NCBI GenBank assembly: GCA_021234155.1
Contig: JAJEKV010000051.1
Span: forward strand, 4,158,698 to 4,222,697
Source of the DNA: Isoetes taiwanensis
Taxonomy: Eukaryota > Streptophyta > Lycopodiopsida > Isoetales > Isoetaceae
DNA length: 64,000 bases
Reading direction: 5' to 3'
Made by a program: the position numbers and the translations under genes. The first letter of the stretch is position 1. Each line of letters opens with the position of its first letter. The notes beneath the pieces were generated by a model. That model ran no database searches. It was not told the origin of the DNA and saw nothing but the letters and a program-made list of their open reading frames with translations. Shown here piece by piece: positions 27,130 through 40,824 of this stretch.

Positions 27130-28080
27130 AAACAAATGTCTTGCTCATATTATTTCTTAGACTGTACTATTTATTCAACATAGACCTTTTTGCAAGCTTG
27201 AAGAATCTATGTTCATCAATAACTCTAGATCGTGCTTTCTCTAGTATGATCTGCATAATGGCTTCCTTTGCATTTTATGATTCAGGATATAGTTGGATAG
27301 TCTCGCAAATGCCACAACATTTAATGAGTTGTGTTAATTTTCCTTGCCTCTCCATTTTAATCCCAGCTTCCATCTGCATCATATATGTTTGATAGTTCTA
27401 TATAGACTGATGATTTGTTAGGGACCACATCAAATACATGCTCTGCTGCCTTGTTTCCTAGGAATGTATTACCATGAAGCTTGCATGCACCAAGAAGTGA
27501 CATCCTATGCATGCACTAAGAAGCTGCCTTGTTTCCTAGGAATGTATTACCATGAATCTTGCATGCACCAAGAAGTGACATCCAGGCAGCATCATAAGTG
27601 AATGGCATGGCACATGCGAGATCCACTGCCTCATCTAGCCACCCTCTATGCCCAAAAAGATCAACCAAACTTCCATAATTCTCTGCATATGGAGTACCAG
27701 AATTATCTTCACTGATTAGAATAGAATAATGACAACCATCATCAACTAGTCCAACATGGCTGCATGACGAAATGATGGTTATGAAGGTGATCCTGTCTAG
27801 ATAGTTGCCTTCCTATAGCATTTCTTGGAAAAGATTAAGAGACTTTTCTGCAGACCCATTCTGAGAAGATGTAGATATTATAGTATTCCATGATATTAAA
27901 TATCTTTTTGCTGCATTTTACCAAAGGTTTTATAAGCATCCTCCAGTCTATCAGAGTCGTTATAAGTATATTGTTGCTGCTAGTAGCTTGGACATGGATT
28001 TTCCTTCCAACATCTTGCTTGGAAATGGCAATTGTATTGAATGTAAGTCTTAAACCATTTTGTATAGCTCAGAAACTTCC
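27130..28080 (-). pseudogene. PPR protein relic, C-terminal end, unit A
   Basis: On the - strand the sequence reads as the end of a plant PLS-type pentatricopeptide protein: RLEDAYKTFGKMQQKD, WNTIISTSSQNGSAEKSLNL, RITFITIISSCSHVGLVDDG, SLVDLFGHRGWLDEAVDLA, DAAWMSLLGACKIHGNTFLG, and SVYIELSNIYD with a degenerate E-like end. PPR proteins of this type bind organellar RNA for editing or processing. Stops and frame changes interrupt it, and a block of about 60 bases around the alanine/glycine motif is present twice (27455-27590). The matching relic in unit B is at 41490-42440. Confidence 0.65.
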
Positions 28081-28815
28081 TAGAACTAATAAATGATAAC
28101 AAGGTGTTGGGGATGGAGGGTTGCCCTCCGATGTCCTGAGGGGATGTTTATATAGTCTCTGATGCATAGTGCTTTAAAGTCAATCATCAAGTTGCAAGTG
28201 TGGAAGGTAGATTTTATTGTGACGTAAAATCAATCCCTCCAAACTGAGAATGTACAAACCTATTACTCTTGGTGCAACAATTAGACCTTTTAGACAAGAT
28301 GGATTTTTGTTTTTTTTTTTTCAAAAAAAAAAAAAAAAAAATCAAAAGGAAAATAGCTTTTCCGCCAAGCCTTGTGTTTGCTCTAATTTTCCCACAGGTG
28401 ACATTTTAAGTAGATAATGGTTGATTTGTTAAATAGTAAATTGATGATCTATGTAATTTCTTTTGTCCTATTGATGAATGTGACAATTTTCAATTTACTT
28501 TTTCTTGCTCCACTAGGCCTACACATCAGCGTTCCAGAAATGCGTATTGCATCTTATATTAATGTCATTTACAATAAAAGAGAGACAAAAAATATTACAA
28601 TTTTAACTATCCCCAATGCAGTTCCATGATAAATATAGACAGCCCATGGAAGTGTAGGCGGTGCAACGCAAATTACTACCAATAAAGAGGCAGCCAATTA
28701 GATGATCTCCAGTCCCCATCCTCTGGGTCAAACCTCGGTGCTTACTGGAGAAGGGTGGTGTACTTGAAAGGACGACAATAGGAGCCAGGCAACATACGTG
28801 GCACGACAGCAAGGG
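28081..28815. other. No recognised gene; A/T homopolymers
   Basis: Contains a T run and an A run (about 28310-28342) and a 70-codon AT-rich frame (28417-28629) with no recognisable domain. The sequence recurs at 42441-43168. Confidence 0.5.
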
Positions 28816-28816
28816 G

Positions 28817-29182
28817 GAAGGCATTCGGATAAGGACAGACTCAAATCCGTCTCAAAGAAGGAAGATCGAAGGCAGTCAAACTTGCTACAGTGTTTACGTC
28901 AATACGTCTGCTACAGTAAATTGCAATTTATATGAACTATTGTATTCTAGTGGTTTTAAGATTATCTAATCGAGGGGAAGTTCATGAGATCTTGTTGCAT
29001 GGAATTAGTGACCATAATGTGGCTTCCATTGCACTTGTGAAGATCTTATCTATACTTGAAACCAACTATAGTTCTTGAGTTATTATTGTGAATTAATGAC
29101 TAAGATTGTTGCAATAAGTGTTATAGTCTATTGACATCTTTGCTTAAGGATTTACTCAGTTGTTGTTTCTGGAAAAATAACA
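28817..29182 (+). repeat. Copia 3' LTR fragment at the duplication junction
   Basis: It matches the last 366 bases of the Copia 3' LTR (17963-18328) and is followed by the same Harbinger sequence. It arrived with the segmental duplication and is not an independent insertion. Confidence 0.93.
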
Positions 29183-30040
29183 ACTTTCTTTGAAACTGTT
29201 GGAACAGATGCAGCATTTGAAGACCACTTTGAAGACCCACCCAATTCAAACAATAATGTAAACACGGAAATCCGGAAAGTCCGGTGATGATGAGAAATTC
29301 CAATCAATAGGACACCAGCAGGAAACCAGACAGATTCTTCAAGTCCTAGATCAGCTGCATGTAATCAGCCTGGAGTTTGTGGAAAACCTACAAGTAGAAA
29401 GAAGTCCAGGTTGCAGATAGATGAGGACATTGCAATGGGAATATCACAGATGGCAAGCACAATTTGGGGACACAGAGGTGAAGAAATTGGACTTCCTGAA
29501 AGAAGAAAGTGCAAGAAAAATTGAGTTGGTTACTGCAGCTCGAGCTCATCTTCGTCTTCCTCTTATTTGACTCCAGATTCTACTTCTTCCTCTTCTAGTG
29601 AGGTTCCATAGTATTCTGATCATGACTCATGGCCTACTTCTAGTGAGGAAGTTCTTCCTGACAGTAGTGTAGAAGAGCAACAGTTCAGTGATCATCCAGT
29701 TAGTTTGAAAAACATCTTTCAGGAGAACCATGTTTCGAATGAAGACTCTTCGGACGAGCAACAAGAAAGCCAGTTCTCCTCCCCCTCGGTCCAGGTTGCA
29801 AACTCTGAAATAGAAATTATCTCTCACAAGGTTATCCATTGCAGCTTCTCCAAGAAGACCATTGCAGTTTTTCTGGAAATGGGGGTGAGTGTGGAAGATG
29901 AGGTTTTGGAATGGGCAGCAAATTCTGCTAACAACCGGACAGTGCATATGGAATGTGTCTACGTTAGGCTTCATGAAAAATGGTGCCTCCATGAAATACG
30001 TAGTGTGAGCTTTCAATGTGAGCTGTGTCCCCGGATTTGA
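29183..30040 (+). pseudogene. Harbinger accessory ORF, C-terminal part, unit B
   Basis: Duplicate of 18329-19163. The downstream unknown region is best seen here as one open frame (29705-30040): MKNIFQENHVSNEDSSDEQQ, NSEIEIISHKVIHCSFSKKT, and a final FQCELCPRI. The Myb/SANT DNA-binding part itself is not in unit B because the duplication breakpoint lies to its right. Confidence 0.55.
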
Positions 30041-30594
30041 CAGAAAAAATATTATGTTTTGCCTCACTTTTTTTTTTGTTCTTCATTTTCTTTTTATAAC
30101 ATGCTTTTGCATGCCTGCCATTTTTTTGCTCATATGATTGCTCGGGAACTGACAGATGAAAAAAAATGCCTCCATCTATTCATGCAGATTTCCTATGATC
30201 ATCGGAAGGCATGCAGACTATTTGTTTTGTATAGTGAAGTCATTTGACTCACTCAGATTGTATCGGGCAGCTCAGATGCTGAAGTATTTTGAACAGAGCA
30301 TTATATGCCTATGTAATCTTGTCTTATGAATACAAACTTGGTTTATCATACTTGTTCCTATACTCTTGATTTCTTTTAGTCTTGTTTGTTCTTTAATTGT
30401 GAAGTCATTTGACTCACAATGTCTGTAACAGGCTGTTCAGTATTTCTAATGAAATGTAGCTCTAAATGGAAATTTAGCTCTAAACACAATTATTTTTTCA
30501 TCATTATGTAAGAAATGCATGACAAAGAATTAAAGAGAGCGAAATCGAATAGAATTGAATTTTGAATTTAATTTTTATTGTCTATAAAAAACAT

Positions 30595-32851
<2,257 letters not shown>

Positions 32852-35395
32852 AGTATTCTATTGTTTTGAGGTAGCAATTTTGATTGATTGTGAAAACATG
32901 ACTTTAAAGCATGATTTAAGCCCACCTCTCCCTTAGGCCCTGGAGGGCAAGCCTCCATGCACAACACCTTGTTTGTTTTCTTTTTCAACCCAAAAAATAA
33001 CATCTCCATAACACAGAAAAACTAGCAGAATTAGCAAAAAATTGAAGGGAAAAACAACGCCATAATCAATTAAGAAATTTTTTTTTTTTTTTTTTTGACC
33101 ACTGCTAAGATTGATAAAGCTTGATGTTGTTTCTCTAGCTTCATGATGAATAAATGTTGGTTAAAACTTTCTGAATTAACGGGGAAGTATAAAATCTGTA
33201 TGCTAAAATAATAATTGCCAACAATAAATGAAGCCTCACAATTATTTTAGAAAAGAATTTAGCTAAACTAGGGTCTCACGACATAGTCTTGACTATATGC
33301 AATCTAAGATGGATTTGTTGGTTAACCCTTTTCCATAGAACTAGAACAAAGAAATGGCACCTTGGTTACTTCACCTCTTGAACTACCGCCTTGAATTTTT
33401 TTTCATGTGTGTAGGATGCGACAATGACGACTTCTTAGATCTGTTATGATTCTAGATATTTAGAAGATAAGACAAGTTCTTTGCTTTACGATTTTCCTAA
33501 AAGCTTAGAGCACTGTGACAGATGGTGTCTCATGAGTCTCATGGCTTACTTCTTTTTCACGCCTGCCTGTGAATTAATCATCAGAGTAGAATATCAACAA
33601 ACTCAGGCATTATAAGCAGATGGATTTGCAAATTCTAAGCAGAGGCATTCACAGAGGCATTCTAACCTAGTCGGCCCTGGCCCATCTCAGATGCATATTT
33701 TAAGATATATTTGAAGATGCACTAATAAACATGTGCCCGACGTTGATGTAATACAGTGAATTCATATGGGCCTTCATGAAAATTTGATCTACTAAAGGTT
33801 CTACCCTTTCTATCCTATATGATTCTAGGATTCACCACTAAAATTTAATAGATATATAGAATCTATCTACTAAAATTTAATGGGATATTATGTGTGCAAA
33901 TCATTTTGAGATAAACACTTCCACTTGTATGTTTTGTAGGTAACGTTTCTTGTTGCTGGGCCAACGTGAGCTGAGCTGTTGCCTTGCTATTACTGGGATC
34001 GTGTTATATACCTAAACCAAAACAATCTTATAGTAGAACATATGGCAATCGATCCAATTGAGCGTTTAAAGAGAAACATATTAAACACATTGCTAGCATC
34101 TTGAAAAGGATTCACCTTACTCATCTTGCTTGGAAGAAGTTGAAACAATGGTGAGACCTGTAGTTAGTCACCAATGCCTCTAAATGCAGATGGGATACTA
34201 GAGATAGAAAGTGCTACATTATAATACACGTTTACATCCAAACCTGTAGATATCTTGCACTTCCCTTTCTAATCTTGTTTGTGTAAATCCTGTCTGACTA
34301 TGGGTTAACAGAATGACTATATGCCAGTACTAAACCCTCCAAGAAAATGGGCAGAAGCATGACTGGAACTTGGAAATATCAAGAAGCATATTTTTCTTAG
34401 ATTACTCAACCCAATCTAGGCACTGCTAAAAATGAAAATGCATCTGGTGAAGCATCACAATGCATGATTGTGCAATGGTCATTAGCGCTTCTAAAATTCC
34501 TACAACAACATCTTGTGGCAACAAAGGTATCTAATTCTTAATCTCTCCACAATCTATGCTCTGGCCAAGTAAGCTTCCTGTACACTTTTGTTATTGCTGC
34601 AAATAAAAGTGGTCTGCTAAATGGTTCATAAACTGTAACTCTAAGCTACAAAAATGTAAAATGTCAGAGCAAGATAGACCAGAAACAATTAGACTAAATC
34701 ATAAAAAGAAAGAGCATCTTGCAAGGGAAATTTAAGAGTATCATTCAAAGTGAGCAAAATACCAAGCACAACATCATCTGCCAAAATTGATATGGGCTTG
34801 GAATGGGCACCCTCAAGAATAAACATGCATTGCTAACCGCAGGTCAGGAAATTGGAATAGGTGAGACATGTAGGATTGAAATGGGCAATTTAATTCCTTT
34901 GCCAATATTCTTCATGTCTGCAGGCCCCGATTTGAATGTTGTGCCTCATCTTTGTCTGCAAGCATCGCCTGGTGCAATCTATAGTGGCCTCGAGCAACTT
35001 GCTCCAGCAGAGCCAAGAGCAGCAATTGTGACCAGCTATTGTGACCCTTAAATCCGTTCATCACCCTAAATATGAAAGGCCTCTGAAAACCCTAAAACCT
35101 GACTATGGTAGCCTGTGTTTTTGAAATAGTGGTGGCTTTGCAAAAAAAGAAAAAAAAAAAATTGATCAAAATATGCATTATGCTTTAAAATAGTACATGT
35201 TGCAGCATCCATAAACTGTGATGTGCCCAGCATGTAGGTTGTATTAGAAAATAGCATGTTGATTGCATTAGAGCATAGAATGGGTAGTGAGGAAACACTT
35301 CGAAAAATGGTTTAGATGAAAAGATATAATTACCAAGCATGCAGAGTTGTAGCAGAATGGTCATTTGTAGCAACTTATCCTTCAAATAGTAATAT
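32852..35395. other. 2.5 kb without a recognised gene, unit B
   Basis: Duplicate of 21926-24474, with long identical runs. Differences lie in short patches at CAG/CTG sites. No gene recognised. Confidence 0.5.
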
Positions 35396-35502
35396 TAGAA
35401 TAGAATAGAATAGAATAGAATAGAATAGAATAGAATAGAATAGAATAGAATAGAATAGAATAGAATAGAATAGAATAGAATAGAATAGAATAGAATAGAA
35501 TA
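35396..35502. repeat. (GAATA)n array, unit B
   Basis: About 21 uninterrupted units at the 3' end of a minus-strand LINE. Confidence 0.93.
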
Positions 35503-36468
35503 ATTTTTTTTATCGTCCCACGAGGAGACGATTGGCCTATGGGACCCAATGAGGAGGCGCCACAAGCATATTATTGTCCAGATTAAAAAACCCCCTCCCT
35601 ACCCTAAAAGGTTGTTTGGGGGAAAATTGTGACAAGAATAGGCTTGCTGTCAAACTGTACAAATACAAAAACAAATACAAATATAGACAGAAATATGTAC
35701 ATGTATCAGGTAAGTGCCCGAGGGCCGAGCTGATCTTGGCGATCTATGATCTCTTGAATGTATGAGCCCAACTTCTGTACCAAGCTCGTGCTCAGCATCT
35801 CATGCAGGGGCTGGCCAGGATGGACCAGCTCATCATAGCTTATCCGAATGTCATCATATGCCAGACAACTCTGAAGGGTATGGCATTCGTCTTCCACAGC
35901 TCCAACCTAGCAGCGTTGGCAAAGCCTCTCCTGACGCAGCTCTCCAATCCATCTTCCTGTCTCAATCCGGAGATGATGTGCACCTGTGCGGATAGAGGCA
36001 ATGGATCTGCGCTTTCTCATGGGTAGATGAGTGTGCAGGTAGCATTGCAGGCCCCACTCCAACCTGGGATTTATGTGGCATTGATAATGTGTCGTCTTGA
36101 CCTGTTCAAGGGTGCTGGCATCCCATAGCTTAATGAGGAAGCATGCGTCAAGTTATTGTCTGAGACTGCGGCGATCTGCCTCCGTTTGCACTTGGACACA
36201 CACATTCCTCGCGACATTCCATCGGCCAGCCATCGAAGCTCTCTTTTTCCGCCAAAGAAGAGGCTTTTAGGCGTTGAGGCTCCATTGCCATAGGGTAAGC
36301 GAGGTGAGGGAGACGAGTATCATCCATGCTGGCCACCTTCTGGAAGTAGATGATGTGTATGTCAAGGGCTCCTCTTTGAAGGGGCAAGAAACCTGTTTCC
36401 TGCGACAGTATCTGGTATGGGACTGTGGACTTCACCCCCAGGGCTCGTGCCAAGAAAGCTTTCTGCAC
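35503..36468 (-). mobile_element. LINE of the second family, copy B
   Basis: Duplicate of 24570-25520, with the same C-terminal LINE motifs (VEDECHTLQSCLAYDDIRIS; RHIIYFQ-type region reading DIHIIYFQ here). Frame disruptions differ from unit A. Confidence 0.7.
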
Positions 36469-36774
36469 CTGCCAACATGCTATCTACGGCAAGACATATA
36501 GGATATGATCTTCGAATTCAGAAAATATCCAAGGATTTAAAAGCTAGGCTAATGCTATCAACTCTAGCTTGTAGCTCTGGACGTTACCTGGTGTGAACAT
36601 TCTGGCAATAGATGATGTTCCAAATCTGAGAGACGTCAACCAACTAAATCGTCCACCATGTGCATTCCAAAAGCCCAAAAGCTATTAATATTCCAAGCAA
36701 GTTTATCCTTGTATTCTCTTTGAAATCAGTGTGTTTGATCCTGCTTTTGCATTTGGTTATGCTTTATAATCAGA

Positions 36775-37173
36775 ATGACAGAGTTGCTAAACCCGGAGAT
36801 CAGAATAGCCTCAGCGCAGGAGCTAAAGAATGTCAAATTACTTATCAAAATGCATATCTATGTGGTGGCATATGTAGATCCAGAGCAGAAAGGGTCCACT
36901 CATATGGACAAGAAAGGGGGCAAAGATCCGGTATGGAACGAGAAGCTTAATCTACCAGTAGCTCCACATATGTTGCAACGGCCGAATGTAGTTCTAACGC
37001 TAGAAATTCTCGCCATGAGTTCGTCATCTCCACAGCTAGTAGGGTTTGTGAGAGTACCTCTGCCGGAGATATTGCCAGACACCGGAACAGAGTTTGTGAG
37101 TATGTCATATGGAGAGCGAGCCGTTGAGGCGGGTGCAAGGCTTCGCAGTTTGGTTCGATTGGGGTTCGTGTGA
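36775..37173 (+). CDS. SRC2-like C2-domain protein, copy 2
   Basis: Same protein as at 25826, with VDPEQKGSTHMDKKGGKDPV in the central loop. The C2 fold runs over about residues 8-105 of 132. The end after GARLRSLVRLGFV is likely shifted relative to the ancestral RFGSIGVRVRVKGEEVDF ending. It is the best candidate for the unbroken version of the three copies. Membrane or calcium binding is expected from the family; it is not shown by the sequence alone. Confidence 0.62.
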   Translation: MTELLNPEIRIASAQELKNVKLLIKMHIYVVAYVDPEQKGSTHMDKKGGKDPVWNEKLNLPVAPHMLQRPNVVLTLEILAMSSSSPQLVGFVRVPLPEILPDTGTEFVSMSYGERAVEAGARLRSLVRLGFV

Positions 37174-37837
37174 GGGTCAAAGGAGAGGAAGTAGATTTTC
37201 AGAGAAGAATTTACTGAACCGTCGATCTCAATTTTAGATCCAATGGCTTAAATTAAGTTTTGCTGACGTGGCAAGACACATGACATAGCTAGAATTGCAG
37301 CAAAGTGTGCACCTCGGTTTAGACAACTCCGCTAAAAAAAATGATTGTTGTTTATAAATGATTGGGAATAAAAAAGGGCAAGAAGCACAAAATAGATGTA
37401 AAGGGTATATAAAAGAATGCGTGCAATCTATAGTGGCCTCGAGCAACTTGCTCCAGCAGAGCCAAGAGCAGCAATTGTGACCAGCTATTGTGACCCTTAA
37501 ATCCGTTCATCACCCTAAATATGAAAGGCCTCTGAAAACCCTAAAACCTGACTATGGTAGCCTGTGTTTTTGAAATAGTGGTGGCCTGCAAAAGAAAAAA
37601 AATTCAGTCAAATATGCATTATGCTTTAAAATAGTACATGTTGCAGCATCCATAAACTGTGATGTGCCCAGCATGTAGGTTGTATTAGAAAATAGCATGT
37701 TGATTGCATTAGAGCATAGAATGGGTAGTGAGGAAACACTTCGAAAAATGGTTTAGATGAAAAGATATAATTACCAAGCATGCAGAGTTGTAGCAGAATG
37801 GTCATTTGTAGCAACTTATCCTTCAAATAGTAATATT

Positions 37838-37882
37838 AGAATAGAATAGAATAGAATAGAATAGAATAGAATAGAATAGAAT
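37838..37882. repeat. (GAATA)n array, third copy
   Basis: About 9 units, much shorter than the other two copies. Confidence 0.92.
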
Positions 37883-38838
37883 TTTTATCGTCCACGGAGA
37901 CCGATTGGCCTATGGGACCCAACAGGAGGCGCCACAAGCATATTATTGTCCAGATTAAAAAACCCCCTCCCTACCCTAAAAGGTTGTTTGGGGGAAAAAT
38001 TGTGACAAGAATAGGCTTGTTGTCAAACTGTACAAATACAAAAACAAATACAAATATAGACAGAAATATGTACATGTATCAGGTAAGTGCCCGAGGGCCG
38101 AGCTGATCTTGGCGATCTATGATCTCTTGAATGTATGAGCCCAACTTTTGTACCAAGCTCGTGCTCAGCATCTCATGCAGGGGCTGGCCAGGATGGACCA
38201 GCTCATCATAGCTTATCCGAATGTCATCATATGCCAGACAACTCTGAAGGGTATGGCATTCGTCTTCCACAGCTCCAACCTAGCAGCGTTGGCAAAGCCT
38301 CTCCTGACGCAGCTCTCCAATCCATCTTCCTGTCTCAATCCGGAGATGATGCTAATTTTGCGCGGATAGAGGCAATGGATCTGCGCTTTCTCATGGGTAG
38401 ATGAGTGTGCAGGTAGCATTGCAGGCCCCACTCCAACCTGGGATTTATGTGGCATTGATAATGTGCCGTCTTGACCTGTTCAAGGGTGCTGGCATCCCAT
38501 AGCTTAATGAGGAAGCATGCGTCAAGTTATTGTCTGAGACTGCGGCGATCTGCCTCCGTTTGCACTTGGACACACCTGTGCTCCTGCACATTCCATCTGG
38601 CCAGCCACTGAGCTCTCTTTTCCCGCCAGCAGGCTTTTAGGCGTTGAGGCTCCATTGCCATAGTGTAAGCGAGGTGAGGGAGACGAGTATCATCCATGCT
38701 AGCCACCTTCTGGAAGTAGATGATGTGTCTGTCAAGGGCTCCTCTTTGAAGGGGCAAGAAACCTGTTTCCTGCGACAGTATCTGGTATGGGACTGTGGAC
38801 TTCACCCCCAGGGCTCGTGCCAAGAAAGCTTTCTGCAC
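37883..38838 (-). mobile_element. LINE of the second family, third copy
   Basis: Third copy of 24570-25520. In its frame at 38213-38455 the IISGLRQEDG stretch and in 38079-38270 the VEDE-type zinc tail are visible. It also shows CCTGTGCTCCTGCACATTCC near 38575, where the other copies read CG in place of CTG. Confidence 0.68.
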
Positions 38839-39145
38839 CTGCCAACATGCTATCTACGGCAAGACATATAGGATATGATCTTCGAATTCAGAAAATATCC
38901 AAGGATTTAAAAGCTAGGCTAATGCTATCAACTCTAGCTTGTAGCTTTGGACGTTACCTGGTGTGAACATTCTGGCAATAGATGATGTTCCAAATCTGAG
39001 AGACGTCAACCAACTAAATCGTCCACCATGTGCATTCCAAAAGCCCAAAAGCTATTAATATTCCAAGCAAGTTTATCCTTGTATTCTCTTTGAAATCGGT
39101 GTGTTTGATCCCCGCTTTTGCATTTGGTTATGCTTTATAATCGTA

Positions 39146-39527
39146 ATGACAGAGTTGCTAAACCCGGAGATCAGAATAGCCTCAGCGCAGGAGCTAAAGA
39201 ATGTCAAATTACTTATCAATGCATATCTATGTGGTGGCATATGTAGATCCAGAGCAGAAAGGGTCCACTCATATGGACAAGAAAGGGGGCAAAGATCCGG
39301 TATGGAACGAGAAGCTTAATCTACCAGTAGCTCCACATATGTTGCAACGGCCGAATGTAGTTCTAACGCTAGAAATTCTCGCCATGAGTTCGTCATCTCC
39401 ACAGCTAGTAGGGTTTGTGAGAGTACCTCTGCCGGAGATATTGCCAGACACCGGAACAGAGTTTGTGAGTATGTCATATGGAGAGCGAGCCGTTGAGGCG
39501 GGTGCAAGGCTCAGCAGATTTGGTTGA
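39146..39527 (+). pseudogene. SRC2-like C2-domain protein, third copy, frame-shifted
   Basis: Same start as the other two copies (ATG at 39146). Two bases are missing in the codons for KMHIYVV near 39218, which splits the protein into frames 39101-39319 and 39201-39527. The C-terminal end (GARLSRFG) differs and, compared with the others, points to an original end GVRVRVKGEEVDFQRRIY. Confidence 0.6.
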
Positions 39528-39715
39528 TTGGGGTTCGTGTGAGGGTCAAAGGAGAGGAAGTAGATTTTCAGAGAAGAATTTACTGAACCGTCGATCTCAA
39601 TTTTAGATCCAATGGCTTAAATTAAGTTTTGCTGACGTGGCAAGACACATGACATAGCTAGAATTGCAGCAAAGTGTGCACCTCGGTTTAGACAACTCCG
39701 CTAAAAAAAATGATT

Positions 39716-40403
39716 CTAGAATGGGACTCGCAAGAAACCAACAAAGCGCCCGATAGATAGGCTTCTCATTCATCTCAGCAGATTTTCTACAATGGTGGAC
39801 AGTGGGTAGCCGCACACATGCGAACTACCCACGAAAAATAAAGGGAAAATCCAATTATATCATTTGGACCCCAAAAAAATACAATGCTAATAGATGAGTG
39901 GTGATGATGTACCGCCGAAAGCTTATCAGGGATTAAAAACCCGCCTTTCGGTTTTCGAGGAAAACCCTAGTGATAAGCCTTCGCAAAGGGGCTTAGACAA
40001 ACGTAAGGCATAGAATCGCCCCAAAAACCCCCGCATGGAGAAGTCGTAAAACAGATGCCGCCGCCAACCCGCACCGCACATCACCAACACAACAAACGAG
40101 AAAACATGCGGAGAATAGCATCACCCCGGGTGGAAAAAAGCATCACCCAGCCGGGTGGAAAAACATGATAAACGTAACTTGTACAAAATATAATAAACAA
40201 AGAAGGGGGTGGAGGGTGGGTTCAAAGAGAATAAGGTATCGGCTTGAGAGAAGAGGAAGCGCCGATGAGACGCGGGATGCGTAAATGCTCGAAATAGCTT
40301 AACTCCCACTCCAAAACGGGCATGCGCCGCCCCGCATGCATGCATGACATGCATGCTCGTCCCATTCTAGAATGGCGATCCGATGTCTCGGATCGATGCG
40401 ATT
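39716..40403 (+). mobile_element. Helitron2/Helentron-like element, unit 1 (688 bp)
   Basis: Present only in the third copy, and absent from the matching sites near 26395 and 37344, so both insertion ends are known to a few bases. It starts (T)CTAGAATGGGACTCG and carries the inverse of that motif, CGTCCCATTCTAGA, at 40358-40371, inside its right end. The last part is a perfect hairpin GATCCGA-TGTC-TCGGATC (40377-40394) followed by GATGCGATT. Asymmetric inverted repeats plus a terminal 3' hairpin, and insertion beside TT without a clear target duplication, are the marks of Helitron2/Helentron elements. No protein coding seen. Confidence 0.6.
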
Positions 40404-40754
40404 CTAGAATGGGACTCGCAAGAAACCAACAAAGCGCCCGACTACCGTGAGAACTTCCTTACAAACCAGGATCGAGGACTAAGGTCATGGGACGAGGCCA
40501 AAGGCGTGAAAGGATAGCATGAAAGATACGCCAAACATAAAACCGTGCAGAAGAAGCCCCTCCCCCGCCTCGAAACAATTCAAAGAGAATAAGGTACCGC
40601 CGAGAGAAGAGGAAGCCGATGAGACGCGGATGCGTAAATGCTAAAAATAGCTTAACTCCCCACCAAAACGGGCATGCGCCGCCCGCATGCATGCATGACA
40701 TGCATGCTCGTCCCATTCTAGAATGGCGATCCGATGTCTCGGATCGATGCGATT
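40404..40754 (+). mobile_element. Helitron2/Helentron-like element, unit 2 (351 bp)
   Basis: Head-to-tail second unit with the same first about 38 bases (CTAGAATGGGACTCGC onward), the same last about 170 bases including the inverse motif (40708-40722) and the hairpin (40728-40745), but a different and shorter middle. The GATT at 40751-40754 equals the GATT before unit 1 and between the units. Tandem dimers are expected from rolling-circle transposition. Confidence 0.6.
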
Positions 40755-40824
40755 GTTGTTTATAAATGATTGGGAATAAAAAAGGGCAAGAAGCACAAAA
40801 TAGATGTAAAGGGTATATAAAAGA

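Larger units (their letters stand above)
34972..37420. repeat. Inner tandem duplication, first copy (2.45 kb)
   Basis: The segment from GTGCAATCTATAG (34972) to GAATGC before 37421 is repeated from 37421. The pentamer GTGCA is present at both ends and at the junction (37421-37425). Unit A has this segment once. Confidence 0.93.

Noticed and set aside
28417-28629. 70-codon frame conserved in both units
   Set aside because: Identity only reflects recent duplication. The frame is AT-rich and hydrophobic, with no recognisable domain or start context.
28817-29182. Solo Copia LTR
   Set aside because: It lacks the LTR start and any target duplication, and it continues into the same Harbinger sequence as the 3' LTR at 18328, so it is a product of the duplication.
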